A stretch of DNA of 64,000 nucleotides from Fodinicurvata fenggangensis DSM 21160 (lineage in GTDB: Bacteria; Pseudomonadota; Alphaproteobacteria; Kiloniellales; DSM-21159). This document shows, piece after piece, positions 7,607 through 16,151 of the stretch. Both the position numbers and the translations under genes were made by a program. Each line of letters starts with the position of its first letter. Within the stretch, counting starts at the first letter, position 1. The notes under the pieces were generated by a model. It ran no database searches. It worked only from the letters and a program-made list of their open reading frames with translations, and was not told the DNA's origin. Where the stretch lies: assembly GCF_000686045.1 (NCBI RefSeq), contig NZ_JMLV01000004.1, positions 124,001 to 188,000 on the forward strand. The letters are read 5' to 3'.

Positions 7607-8185
7607 TCACCATGGAGCCCGTGGGCGCGGGGTGTCCTGCCCAGGGTCGGCCTTGGCCTTGGGTGCGCGGTGAGGCCGTTCTGCATCCCCGATATTCGCA
7701 GCTACTATGATCTGGAGGGAATAGTGTGCCCCGCGGATTCCGTATCGGCCGTGCACGCAGATCGCGCGCTCGATGTCCTCTTCGTCGTATCCGGCGGCAA
7801 GACATGCCTTGGCCGCACCATAATCGCCAGCAGCCTGGTCGTTCGCGAGCACATGCGGGCGGATCGCCGCATACGCGTGGAGAGCGGGCATCGAACTCTC
7901 CGCGCCCTGTAGTATCCTGGTTGTTAACTCACTGCCTTGTTGCTCACCGCCCACGCGCAGAATGCCTGTCAGGGCCGCTCTCACGGCCTGTCTGGTGTGG
8001 CCGGTATATAGTGCATCCATCGATCCGAAGACCCCGGCCCGCGTCTCGTTCATGATGTCATCGCCGTGCTCCTGAGTGTATGATTGGATGATCTCACGGG
8101 CACGCGTGATCTCGTCCTGCAGCTCCTCTTCGTTGGTCTCGGGTTCGTCTGGCGTGGTGGTGTCATTATGGTCATGTGTCATCAT
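7607..8185 (-). CDS. Unknown protein in mob-linked operon
   Basis: 192 residues, not recognised. Acidic, Thr/Glu-rich N-terminus (about 1-25), then a mostly helical region with an alanine-rich middle and a polar, proline/arginine-rich C-terminus. The start overlaps the stop of the preceding gene (ATGA at 8182-8185) and the next gene starts 4 bp after its stop, so the three downstream genes are translationally coupled to the relaxase. No motif suggests an enzymatic function. Confidence 0.6.
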   Translation of the reverse strand: MMTHDHNDTTTPDEPETNEEELQDEITRAREIIQSYTQEHGDDIMNETRAGVFGSMDALYTGHTRQAVRAALTGILRVGGEQQGSELTTRILQGAESSMPALHAYAAIRPHVLANDQAAGDYGAAKACLAAGYDEEDIERAICVHGRYGIRGAHYSLQIIVAANIGDAERPHRAPKAKADPGQDTPRPRAPW

Positions 8186-9129
8186 AAGTCTCCGTAGGTT
8201 TGGGATTTCGGTGGTGAGGGCGGCTGGGGTAATCCCAACCTGGTGGAGTCCAGGGTGTCATCTGGACTGTCAGAATCCGGTTCAGGCTCGGGCTCAGGTT
8301 CGGCAGGTGGAAGGTCTAGCTCTCCGGTGCCGGGACCCGGAGCAATATGCACATGTCGAGGATGGGTAGCGGCCACGGCACCCAAGCACTCCCAATGATC
8401 CAACAGCTCTTTGCGTTGCATGTCAGAACCGGCCTGTTCGGCTTTCCGGGCCTTTGTGAGCATCCTTCGCAAGCCATCTCCGCTGGTCCTATTGGCCAAC
8501 GCAATGATCAGTTGCGAGTGTCCGCCTTTCACTGCTGCTGGAGGAGGAGCGCCAAGACCCCCGCCAGCCTTCCACTCGATGTATGCCAGGGCTGCTCTCC
8601 AGCGGCTGCCGGTAGGCATCATGAAGCCTTTTGTGAGCTGGGGGTTGTCAGTCAGGCGGTATTCCCGCAAGCGCTTACCGAGTGTGACAATGGCGTGCGG
8701 CTCGGTCGCCTGCCCGTCTTCGGCCCAATCCTCCGGCGGCACCCGGTCATCATCAGGGTCGGCGTGGTCGCGCGCGAGGATGGGGTGTAGGTCTCTGAGC
8801 GCATGCCACAGCGCCATTCCCCACACGGTAGCCAGCACCATGTCTCCGAGGATGTTGTCTATCATGTGGGTGATTTCGCCCCCGGAGGGCGGCTTCTTCT
8901 GGTATTGCTTCATCCCGAACTCGTCGCGCAGTCGTTTGCGGCCCGCGACGAGGCCTTGGTAATCCCTATCTTTCCGTGCTTTCCGGCGCATGCCCTTCTC
9001 GATCATGACACCCCTCAAGGCGGCCACCTCGGCCAGGGTTGGTAACCTACCCAGGCGCTGGGCGAGGTAGCGCACGAGCTCGTGGTGGCTCGGGAAATCG
9101 TCGGGCAAAAAGTCGAATTCATCTTCCAT
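8182..9129 (-). CDS. Unknown protein directly downstream of the relaxase
   Basis: 315 residues, not recognised. Basic helical N-terminal half with a stretch like IEKGMRRKARKDRDY, central region with few features, and a disordered C-terminal tail rich in Pro/Glu/Asp (PEPEPEPEPDSDSPDD). It starts 5 bp after the relaxase stop (6-bp gap to the coding end), so it is made from the same message. The layout suggests an accessory role in transfer or replication, but sequence alone does not show it. Confidence 0.6.
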   Translation of the reverse strand: MEDEFDFLPDDFPSHHELVRYLAQRLGRLPTLAEVAALRGVMIEKGMRRKARKDRDYQGLVAGRKRLRDEFGMKQYQKKPPSGGEITHMIDNILGDMVLATVWGMALWHALRDLHPILARDHADPDDDRVPPEDWAEDGQATEPHAIVTLGKRLREYRLTDNPQLTKGFMMPTGSRWRAALAYIEWKAGGGLGAPPPAAVKGGHSQLIIALANRTSGDGLRRMLTKARKAEQAGSDMQRKELLDHWECLGAVAATHPRHVHIAPGPGTGELDLPPAEPEPEPEPDSDSPDDTLDSTRLGLPQPPSPPKSQTYGDL

Positions 9130-9134
9130 GGGCG

Positions 9135-11690
9135 CTATCTCCTGAATGCGGGAGCTGGCTGGTGCTGTTGCTCGGCGGCAATCTCTCGCGCGCGTGCGAT
9201 CGTGCGCTCGATGTACTGTTCGGCGCGGCCGTTCTTCTTGGTGTCCAAGGATGGTCGCGCGGCCTGGATGGCATCTGCAATCTCGCGGTCTGAGAAGCCG
9301 CGCCGGATGAGTGCCAGGGAGCCTGAGAAGTCAAGTGCACTCTGGTCATCGGTCTTCGCGGCCGCCCGTGACCGTGCGGCCTGGAAGACGGCGATGGGGT
9401 CTTGTGTCTGCCGTCCTGGTGTCCGCCGTGCCCTCGGTCCCGGAACGGGGAATGTTGTGGCCTCCTTGGCCTGCTGGGCGGCTTCCTTCATTTTGGCCTT
9501 GATCTCGGAGACCAGTTGGGGGCCTTGGGGAGTAACGCCTTCATGCACGCTCTCAACGCGCGCGTAAGGGGGCAGGCCGTGGGGCTGGACCCTGCTGGGC
9601 TTTCTGTTCGTGAAGCCCGCTAAACGGCCAAAGCGGCGGCTGGTGGCCGCGCCGGGGTCGCCCGAATACTTTTCGGCCAGCGCTTTGTTGACTTCCTTGA
9701 TTTCCTGACGGGTCAGTTCACCTCCGACGCGAACCCATCCTTGATAGTTGCCGGGCGAGGACTCGATAAGGCAGGTGACCGGCAGGCCGTCTTTGAACAT
9801 GCGGTTTGCCGTAGTGAGGTCGATATCATCGATGAACGCTAACCCCTGGGAAGCCTCTTGCTCGGCGGTGGGCCTGACGTAAATGTCGAAGCCGTCGCGG
9901 TTGAGCCGCCTCAGCCATGATTTGGCCTTCTCCAGGTCTGCCCGGGAGCCGGTGCGGAGAGGGCTGGGGTTGCGCTGGTATCCTTTCGGAGGAATAGCCT
10001 GCCATTCATATTGAGTGGCATTCAGTGCATCGAGCTGGCGGGCCATGTTCCGGTCTGTGGCGTCAGTCTTGCCTCTGGGCGCAGCCGGTACACCGGCTGC
10101 GGCGGCCAAGTTCCATCTCGGGGAGCCGGGTGCGGGTTCCCGGGCTTCCATGCGCTTCTTCTCATCTTCAACGATGGATTGAAGTTCGGGGTTGGTGACT
10201 GGCAGGCCATTCCTGGTTGCCTCCCGTGCTGCCCGCTCTTTAAATAGGTCACTGCCGGTAAATTTGATAGCCTTCCACTCTTTCGCTTGCGCTTCCGCAA
10301 TCATTAGCTTTACGGCGGCGTTTGTGGGCTTATTGGTTGTTATGTGGCGGCCGTGGTCGGCAATCCGTGCACCGTCGTTCAACGCAATGATGCGGCGATC
10401 TTGGTCTACGAAGCGGAGTTGTTCGCGAAGTGATTCGGGTAATTTCTGATTGTACAGAGCGCCCCAAAGCTCGGCCTTATACAGCTGCTTCCCGTTGTCA
10501 GCGGGTTCTACAGAACCCCCTTCGTCAAGAGAATCGTGGTCGCCGTCATCAGGGCCGTGGCGGCGGTCAGGACTGCGCATGATGTGAGGGTGAACCGCAC
10601 GACCCGGGAGAGCCGGTTTGCGTTGGCGGCGACCTGACCCTGTATTTCCTGGACGGTTTCCAAGGTTCTTTGAGCCTCCTGGCTTGACCTGTGCAGTGTC
10701 TGGTTGGCCTTGCCCGTTCTCTGGATCATGGCTGTCATCGTTGCCGCGATCGGCTCCAACGTGCGGGCCAGCTCCTCGGCGTGGTCTGCTGAGGTTAGGT
10801 GTTTCAGGTCCTGCTTCAGGAGCTCCAAGTTCTCCATGTCCTCTTTCAGGAGTTGCATCCGCACTTTGTGATGTGCAGCTACGGAGGAGTTCAAAGTCTC
10901 TGTTCGGGTCATATGATAGCCCCTTCGTCTGAAGATTTTTGAGCGTGTACCCGCGTCCGAGCTTCTTGCTCGTTACAGCTTTTCCATCCATCTCATAGCT
11001 GAATCCGTTCAGCTTGCCGGTGCTGGCAAGATTGGGCAGCACGGTGATTCCACAGGATTCCAGACCTTGGACGAATTGAGGTGCGGTAACGGACCCGGTC
11101 TCATCGGCAAGGGCTGCATCTATGGCGTCAGAGATAATCTGGCGAATGGGTGCTTCCCCTCGCTCTGCCTGGGATATCTCTGCCATCGACGGCGCGCGGC
11201 GGTGGTCGGCAGCGCGTTCGGGGGTGAGGAGGTGCGAGGATGGTACGCGTTTGAGGTCGAACCGTTCTTCAATCTCTCGCAGTATAGCTTCGGTGCGCTC
11301 GTAGTCGTTCTTGTCGGATACGGTGGTGCCGTCCAGCGCAACACGGCTGGCGACGATGTGGATGTGATCGTTGTGGGATATGATCGTGTATCCATCGTGG
11401 CCCATCTGCTCGGCCCACATCCGCCCGACTTCGGACCACTCTTCATCCGTCAAATCGCGATCGTCAGGGCTTTTCCGGATACTGCAGTGGGTCACATGGC
11501 GGCCTAGTCCGGGCCGGAGTTCGCGCAGGTTGCCGAACTCGCGGGCGATCTCGCCGGGTGTCTGGCCGGAAAATGTGCCGCCGAGGATTCGTGGTTCCCT
11601 TTCGCGAGCTTTCCCGTTCATATCCCGGTCTCCGAGGGTATAGTTGAGTACTCCACGGCTGCCCCGGCCTTTCGTGACATTCCCGATCAT
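9135..11690 (-). CDS. mobA: MobA-RepB-type relaxase-primase fusion
   Basis: 851 residues. Residues 1-200 are a MOBQ relaxase: candidate catalytic tyrosine Y17 (VLNYTLG) and the HUH metal motif HNDHIHI at 106-112. Residues about 255-395 are low-complexity (G/P/H/D/R-rich) because a second gene lies here in another frame. The C-terminal third matches the RepB-type plasmid primase domain (GLPVTCLIESSPGNYQGWV, then TSRRFGRLAGFTNRKP). This is the domain order of MobA-RepB of RSF1010/IncQ plasmids. It nicks oriT, leads the strand into the recipient and can prime its replication. The ATG overlaps the mobC stop. Confidence 0.9.
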   Translation of the reverse strand: MIGNVTKGRGSRGVLNYTLGDRDMNGKAREREPRILGGTFSGQTPGEIAREFGNLRELRPGLGRHVTHCSIRKSPDDRDLTDEEWSEVGRMWAEQMGHDGYTIISHNDHIHIVASRVALDGTTVSDKNDYERTEAILREIEERFDLKRVPSSHLLTPERAADHRRAPSMAEISQAERGEAPIRQIISDAIDAALADETGSVTAPQFVQGLESCGITVLPNLASTGKLNGFSYEMDGKAVTSKKLGRGYTLKNLQTKGLSYDPNRDFELLRSCTSQSADATPERGHGELGAPEAGPETPNLSRPRRGAGPHVGADRGNDDSHDPENGQGQPDTAQVKPGGSKNLGNRPGNTGSGRRQRKPALPGRAVHPHIMRSPDRRHGPDDGDHDSLDEGGSVEPADNGKQLYKAELWGALYNQKLPESLREQLRFVDQDRRIIALNDGARIADHGRHITTNKPTNAAVKLMIAEAQAKEWKAIKFTGSDLFKERAAREATRNGLPVTNPELQSIVEDEKKRMEAREPAPGSPRWNLAAAAGVPAAPRGKTDATDRNMARQLDALNATQYEWQAIPPKGYQRNPSPLRTGSRADLEKAKSWLRRLNRDGFDIYVRPTAEQEASQGLAFIDDIDLTTANRMFKDGLPVTCLIESSPGNYQGWVRVGGELTRQEIKEVNKALAEKYSGDPGAATSRRFGRLAGFTNRKPSRVQPHGLPPYARVESVHEGVTPQGPQLVSEIKAKMKEAAQQAKEATTFPVPGPRARRTPGRQTQDPIAVFQAARSRAAAKTDDQSALDFSGSLALIRRGFSDREIADAIQAARPSLDTKKNGRAEQYIERTIARAREIAAEQQHQPAPAFRR
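10508..10912 (-). CDS. mobB: MobB-like relaxosome membrane protein nested in mobA
   Basis: 134 residues in a different frame within mobA, over its low-complexity linker. An internal RBS AAGGGG sits 6 bp before the ATG. The product has a helical, coiled-coil-like body (QLLKEDMENLELLKQDLKHL) and one C-terminal membrane segment (about residues 105-130), the same size, position and topology as MobB of RSF1010 (about 137 residues, also nested in mobA), which stabilises the relaxosome and links it to the coupling protein. The ordered composition of this frame against the degenerate mobA frame supports real coding. Confidence 0.8.
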   Translation of the reverse strand: MTRTETLNSSVAAHHKVRMQLLKEDMENLELLKQDLKHLTSADHAEELARTLEPIAATMTAMIQRTGKANQTLHRSSQEAQRTLETVQEIQGQVAANANRLSRVVRFTLTSCAVLTAATALMTATTILLTKGVL

Positions 11691-12031
11691 CGAGCGGACT
11701 CCTGGTCGGCCCCGATGAGATGATTCCTCAAGTCGCGCACGTGGGCGTTTATTTCATCGATGCGCCGCAGAAGGGTCTTCCCGGTCTCACTGTCGGCAGG
11801 CACTTCTCCTCGGTTAACCGCACGCGTGATCTGGTTGAGGTTCCCTAGACATCTCGCCAGGTCGGACCAGGCCGCTTGGTTGATGGCGGGAATCTGGCGG
11901 GGAAGGCGGGGGCGGCGGCCCAGGGCCTGGGCGCGGATGAACTCGGATACGTGCATGGCTCCAGCACGCGCGAAGATGTGGGCGTGTTCATCGTCTGTCA
12001 GCCGAATGCCGATTCTTTTTTTCCGTGGCAT
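11687..12031 (-). CDS. mobC: MobC-like relaxosome accessory protein
   Basis: 114 residues from ATG 12031 (RBS GGGAG); a longer frame starting at 12100 would run into the candidate oriT. The N-terminal RIGIRLTDDEHAHI segment looks like a ribbon-helix-helix DNA-binding arm, and the C-terminal LGNLNQITR motif is typical of the MobC/MbeC family, which binds oriT and helps the relaxase melt the nick site. The stop overlaps the mobA start. In RSF1010 mobC is divergent from mobA; here both are in one operon. Confidence 0.8.
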   Translation of the reverse strand: MPRKKRIGIRLTDDEHAHIFARAGAMHVSEFIRAQALGRRPRLPRQIPAINQAAWSDLARCLGNLNQITRAVNRGEVPADSETGKTLLRRIDEINAHVRDLRNHLIGADQESAR

Positions 12032-12062
12032 GATGTGTCTCCCTTGGTCCCGATGCGAGCGA

Positions 12063-12107
12063 AGCGAGTGAGGGCAAGCGTCGTTGTCGAACAACGACAT
12101 TGCTTGC
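12063..12107 (-). other. Candidate origin of transfer (oriT)
   Basis: Directly upstream of mobC. An 8-bp perfect hairpin (GTCGTTGT-CGA-ACAACGAC, 12080-12098) is extended by an outer 6-bp stem (GCAAGC/GCTTGC). Read on the minus strand, the hairpin is followed by GCTTGCCCTC, which resembles the RSF1010 nic region (inverted repeat, then TAAGTGCG-CCCTC). A nick before CCCTC is predicted. The match is short, so this rests on position next to an RSF1010-type relaxase plus the hairpin/CCCTC layout. Confidence 0.55.
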
Positions 12108-12207
12108 TCCTGACCTACCCTGGCCCTCCTATCAGGTTAGGGTGAACAAATGCGGAACGCAATGATCTCGTGAAGAAAAAATCCTGGTAACACCGATCTG
12201 GGACTTA

Positions 12208-12236
12208 TGAATCACATTTCGCTAGTTGTGAATCAC
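12208..12236. repeat. TGAATCAC direct repeats, 21-bp period
   Basis: TGAATCAC occurs at 12208-12215 and 12229-12236, exactly two helical turns apart, between rep and mobC; the second copy is part of the odd palindrome GTGAATCAC. This is a likely operator for an RHH protein such as MobC controlling the mob operon. Inference from spacing and position only. Confidence 0.4.
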
Positions 12237-12275
12237 GATCCGTGAACGCGAATTACTTAAATATGTTGACAAAAC

Positions 12276-14780
12276 CTACGTGGTATCTGCCATCCAGGAC
12301 AGCCGGGTACCGCGTAGCCGGTGCATTTTTCCGGTCTCTCTCAGCTTGTTTACGATGCACCGCGCCCGTTCGGATTCCTGAAGTGATGTATGCTCCGCCT
12401 GCGAAGGGGGTGCGGGTGTGAGCAGGGCCTGCAGGCCAGCGGCAGCGATTGCTTCGTCTATCGCATCGGCCTGCTGCTGCAGCCGCGCGGGCACGCGCGG
12501 GGGGACTTCCGCGTCTCCTGCGGTCTCCAGTAAAGCCGTAATTGGGGTCTGAGGTGATCCGGAATCCGGAGGATCGTGGCCGTCAGGAGGGTGCTCATGG
12601 TCACCCGGCGGGGCGTCAGCCCCGCAACTTGAAGAACTGATAACATTTGAAAGTGGATTTGTTTTCAGGGTGTTATGACCCTGTCCACTAACCTCACGGA
12701 TAGTCCAGACCTCCTCCCGCACGACCAGGGTGACGGGACGGGTGTGTTTGACCTTTATCTCACCATCAACCGTGACGAACTCATAGGGGGTGGCCTGGGG
12801 GTGGACATAGTGGGTAGTGGTGTAGACGGTGTCACCCCACGTTGACCTTCTCTCACCGCGCCGAGGAAGCAAGCGGGGATGTTCAGACAAACCCCCGAGC
12901 AGCACCAGAACGGTTCCCCACTGTCTCTTCTTCCAGGCATGCAGGATAGAGCGGATGCGCGGTATCTCGCTATCGATGTCCCGGGTGCTCTCTTCATCTT
13001 CGACTTGCCGCGCGAGACGTTGCACCGTCTGCCACAACGCCAAGGTTCCTGGTCGCAATCCGACCAGGGAAATTCTGCGGGCGCCAATGTGAGAGGCCCA
13101 TGCAGCGGCTCTTTCATGACCAGGATCATCCTCGCTCTCCGGCGCTGAATTGCTTCTCAGCGACTTGAGAACGTACTTCATGATATACGTGGTCGGGGAG
13201 CTCAGGGATGGGTCTACGACTCGGACTACAGCGGCAGGCCCTGCGCTGAAATCGCGCGGTTTTTCGTTCTTATTTTCATCGACTGCGCTACGCGCGGCTT
13301 TCTCTTTTTCTATCGTCGTGGGGAAATGACGATCGATGGCGTTGAGAAATTCGTCGTGCATCTCTTCGCGTATCCAAATACATGCGTGCAGGTGGGGAGT
13401 GCCGTCGCGCTGCGGTTCAATTACCCTGGCTCCGAACGGCGAGTTTCCGGCCTGCCGCATCCAGGCCATTATCCAATGCCATCTGCGGTTGATTTCCTTC
13501 GCAGCCATGGATGGTGAGATGCTTGGGTCGCCCCGCTTCCCGGATTCGGCGTGTAAGTGGAATTTTGATGGTAGTGTGAGTGTGACGAACAACGGCAGTA
13601 GGCCGCGTCGTTCGCCCTGCTCCTGCATGCCATTAATTACTGCATACCACCGCGCTTCGCGTCCTCGTGCAGCTGATGCGGCCACTTCGGCTAGGGACAC
13701 GGCGGTCTCTTCTCCGCCGACGTTCCGGTAGATTTCGTGAGTCTCCAGAAAAGCTTGGCCTTTTTCCTGAACCTCCCGCCAGCGCCGCAATTGCCAGTTG
13801 TCCGCATATGCGGGCAGGCGCTTCCTGGGAGGGCCACCGACCAAACCCAGGATGCCAGCAGCCCATGCGGCCGATTTGCCAATCTTGCGCCGCAACCGGC
13901 GGCGGCAGGATTTTGCATCCCGCTCCCGCTTATGGATACCGCCGCCCTGCGCGGCCTTTTTCCGGGCACCTTTTAGGCGGCGGCGAATCTTCTTCACGGC
14001 GGCCTTCTGCTTCCTGGCGGAGAATGCGTGGTTTGGAACATTCGCTTCTTGGATAAAAACCAATCCCATTCCCAGTATCCTCCTGGTGCTCGTTATGTCC
14101 TGATGCGCCCTTCGAAGACCTTCGTTCACTTTCTGCCGCCGAGCAAAATCTTGCCGCCGCCGTGCAAGCCAAGCAACGTGAACCGCCTCGCGTCCCTCAG
14201 TGATGCGGGTTGCTTCTTCAAGGAGTTCTTCGTCTGTCGATGCGAGTAGCCGGATGGTGTCTCGGGGTACATGCTCCAGGCCTTGGCATGCATTGGAGAT
14301 GGACCGCGCGAGCGGCTTGAGATCTGCCAGACGATAATGGTCCGCCTCGATAGCCTGAAATCTATCTAGCGCCTCCTGGCCGCTTTTTTCCTCCATCCAC
14401 TGACGCTCATTATAGGTATACGGGAGAGGGGCATCATTCGGCGGTCGCATCCAGCGTGTCCATGTCGCCATATGTCCATAGTCGCGGCGGTAGATCGCTC
14501 TGTTTTCCAGTTCTTCCGCGAAGGCGGCCTTTGGGTCTGGCTCTGGCGGAATCAGTGCGAGGTGTAGGTCGTCCGGCTCCTCGTCCCCGGTGCCGCCATG
14601 TCGGCGGAGAAGCGTTCTTTGCCAGGCGCGCGGCAGGCACTGGAACAAGCGCAAGCCCTTCTCTTCATGCTCACGCTGCTCCTGCAGCCAAGCCATCGGG
14701 TTGGCTTTGTCAACAATGTCAACATAGTTTTGAGGGGGATCTGTGATCGGAGCGGATTGCTTATCAGCAAACCTGCTCAA
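12276..14780 (-). CDS. Phage P2 gpA-like HUH replication initiator
   Basis: 834 residues. The central domain (about 370-600) matches the phage replication gene A (Phage_GPA) family: beta-strand FVTLTLPSKFH (398-408), a long helix with NRRWHWIMAWMR, then the metal motif in EPQRDGTPHLHACIW (H463, H465) and two candidate catalytic tyrosines in TYIMKYVLKS (Y532, Y536). Such proteins nick a double-strand origin and start rolling-circle replication. A basic N-terminal region (260-320, Lys/Arg-rich) and a disordered Pro/Gln-rich C-terminus flank it. It implies an autonomously replicating stage for the excised element. Upstream lie several hairpins (14784-14983) that may contain the origin. Confidence 0.82.
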   Translation of the reverse strand: MSRFADKQSAPITDPPQNYVDIVDKANPMAWLQEQREHEEKGLRLFQCLPRAWQRTLLRRHGGTGDEEPDDLHLALIPPEPDPKAAFAEELENRAIYRRDYGHMATWTRWMRPPNDAPLPYTYNERQWMEEKSGQEALDRFQAIEADHYRLADLKPLARSISNACQGLEHVPRDTIRLLASTDEELLEEATRITEGREAVHVAWLARRRQDFARRQKVNEGLRRAHQDITSTRRILGMGLVFIQEANVPNHAFSARKQKAAVKKIRRRLKGARKKAAQGGGIHKRERDAKSCRRRLRRKIGKSAAWAAGILGLVGGPPRKRLPAYADNWQLRRWREVQEKGQAFLETHEIYRNVGGEETAVSLAEVAASAARGREARWYAVINGMQEQGERRGLLPLFVTLTLPSKFHLHAESGKRGDPSISPSMAAKEINRRWHWIMAWMRQAGNSPFGARVIEPQRDGTPHLHACIWIREEMHDEFLNAIDRHFPTTIEKEKAARSAVDENKNEKPRDFSAGPAAVVRVVDPSLSSPTTYIMKYVLKSLRSNSAPESEDDPGHERAAAWASHIGARRISLVGLRPGTLALWQTVQRLARQVEDEESTRDIDSEIPRIRSILHAWKKRQWGTVLVLLGGLSEHPRLLPRRGERRSTWGDTVYTTTHYVHPQATPYEFVTVDGEIKVKHTRPVTLVVREEVWTIREVSGQGHNTLKTNPLSNVISSSSCGADAPPGDHEHPPDGHDPPDSGSPQTPITALLETAGDAEVPPRVPARLQQQADAIDEAIAAAGLQALLTPAPPSQAEHTSLQESERARCIVNKLRETGKMHRLRGTRLSWMADTT

Positions 14781-15176
14781 TTACCGCCGTGAACGGCGGG
14801 AACCTGAAGGTTGACAATAGTGAATGCGCGTATCATGATTAACTCATATCTGGTTAATTTTAAAGGCCGCTAGGGTTCCCGCCCGTTGATGCGGCCTTTA
14901 CTTCATGATGTCCCGGGACAAACCAGGAACGCAATAGGTTTGTTGCAAGACACACCTCCATCCCCTTCGTGGTGGGATGGAGGAAAAGGTTATCTTCTTC
15001 TTTTTATTTGGAGCCTGCCATCGCCCACCTGGTGCAGAGTTTCCTATGGGAAGCCTATGGTTGCGCTTCTAATTGTGTGGGATAAACTAAAATTATAATT
15101 TGTGTAGCAAGTAGGGATTCAAGTTTTCTTGATGACAGGATGTTGAAATCACCTGATCCAAAGGGATAAGCCTTAA
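14781..15176. other. Rep upstream region with three hairpins
   Basis: No gene is seen in these 396 bases. Three inverted repeats stand out: CCGCCG-TGAA-CGGCGG (14784-14799, immediately before the rep start), TAAAGGCCGC/GCGGCCTTTA (14861-14900, 20-nt loop) and CCTCCATCCC/GGGATGGAGG (14955-14983, 9-nt loop, followed on the plus strand by an A/T-rich run). The first two are candidates for rep control or replication-origin structure, the third may be a terminator. Confidence 0.45.
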
Positions 15177-15776
15177 ATGCGAAAAGCCATATTAAATTCT
15201 TTGGTGCTTATCACCTCTCCCTTGGCAATTTTAGTGATAGTGTCAGCTTGGGTAGCGTGGCCAGTTTCAGGGATAGTGCTTGTATTTGATGGTGCTTGGT
15301 ACTTAATTTTATTAGGTATATTAACAACTATATTGTTGCCATATATTTACATTTTCCTAAAAATAAAATATATTTCCATATTATATAAACCATATCGATT
15401 TATAATCGAAAATACAAATAATGAAGGTTTATTATATAAAATAAGCATATCTCTCATAATGGTTATAGCTATTGTATTTCATATAGCATTAATATTATTA
15501 ATAATATTATCTGTATATAATTATATTCCATACTATTCTGGAATTAGCGTAGAGGGAAAAAATTATATTATCTTTGAGTACTTTTGGTATCCTGAATATA
15601 GTTGGAGTGTCTTATTATGGTGCCATGGTATTATATCAGGAGCATTTAGTTATATACTAAGCAAAGAATCAAGTGATAATCATTTTGCGACGTTCTTTGT
15701 TATTTTTATTTCTTTAATTTCTCTGATTATATGTATAAATTTTTCCCTTCAAGATATAATTGGGTGGGAATTTTAG
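15177..15776 (+). CDS. AT-rich multi-pass membrane protein, cargo
   Basis: 199 residues with about five hydrophobic segments (near 5-35, 38-62, 90-115, 140-165 and 170-195), mostly Ile/Leu/Tyr. The family is not recognised. Base composition is far more AT-rich than the rep/mob block, so it was acquired separately. It stands alone on the plus strand and is convergent with the HEPN gene. Small membrane proteins on mobile elements can be immunity, entry-exclusion or defence effectors; nothing in the sequence chooses among these. Confidence 0.6.
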   Translation: MRKAILNSLVLITSPLAILVIVSAWVAWPVSGIVLVFDGAWYLILLGILTTILLPYIYIFLKIKYISILYKPYRFIIENTNNEGLLYKISISLIMVIAIVFHIALILLIILSVYNYIPYYSGISVEGKNYIIFEYFWYPEYSWSVLLWCHGIISGAFSYILSKESSDNHFATFFVIFISLISLIICINFSLQDIIGWEF

Positions 15777-16151
15777 CGTAGACAATTCAAACCTCTGACT
15801 AACCCCCATAGTTTTCTATTAAGATATGGGGTGGTAGGGGCTTTGAGGAGCCTCCGAACGAGCAGCATTTGGCTCTCGAAGCCACCACCTGTCCAAAATT
15901 GTTGTGCTCGTGAGCCCCGCTCAAGCGGGGGTCTTCGCAGCTCATATGTGGCTGCGCTAACGGTAGCAGGGCCGCAGCAACAACGCTGTGATCAGTCACG
16001 AGCCAAACCCCGGGGACCCGCTCCTTTCTGAGCCAGCTCACCAAAAAACAAAAGGTGAGTGATTGACTTCCGCGCGCCCTCCAGAATTAGTTGTTTGAAA
16101 TTTAGCATTTAATAGTGTGGCCATTCCGAGAACTGGAAGGAATCTTATGAT
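15777..16151. other. Structured non-coding region
   Basis: No credible gene. Within 15800-16065 there are many complementary segments: CCCCATA/TATGGGG (15804-15831), GTGGT...ACCAC enclosing GAGC/GCTC, CCCCGC-TCAA-GCGGGG (about 15916-15931), GCAGC/GCTGC, GTGA-TCAG-TCAC and CTCACC/GGTGAG. It is GC-rich between two AT-rich genes. It could encode a structured RNA; no known RNA family was recognised. Confidence 0.35.

Noticed and set aside
15799-16044. 81-residue minus-strand frame in the structured region
   Set aside because: No RBS and unlikely composition; the region looks like structured non-coding DNA.
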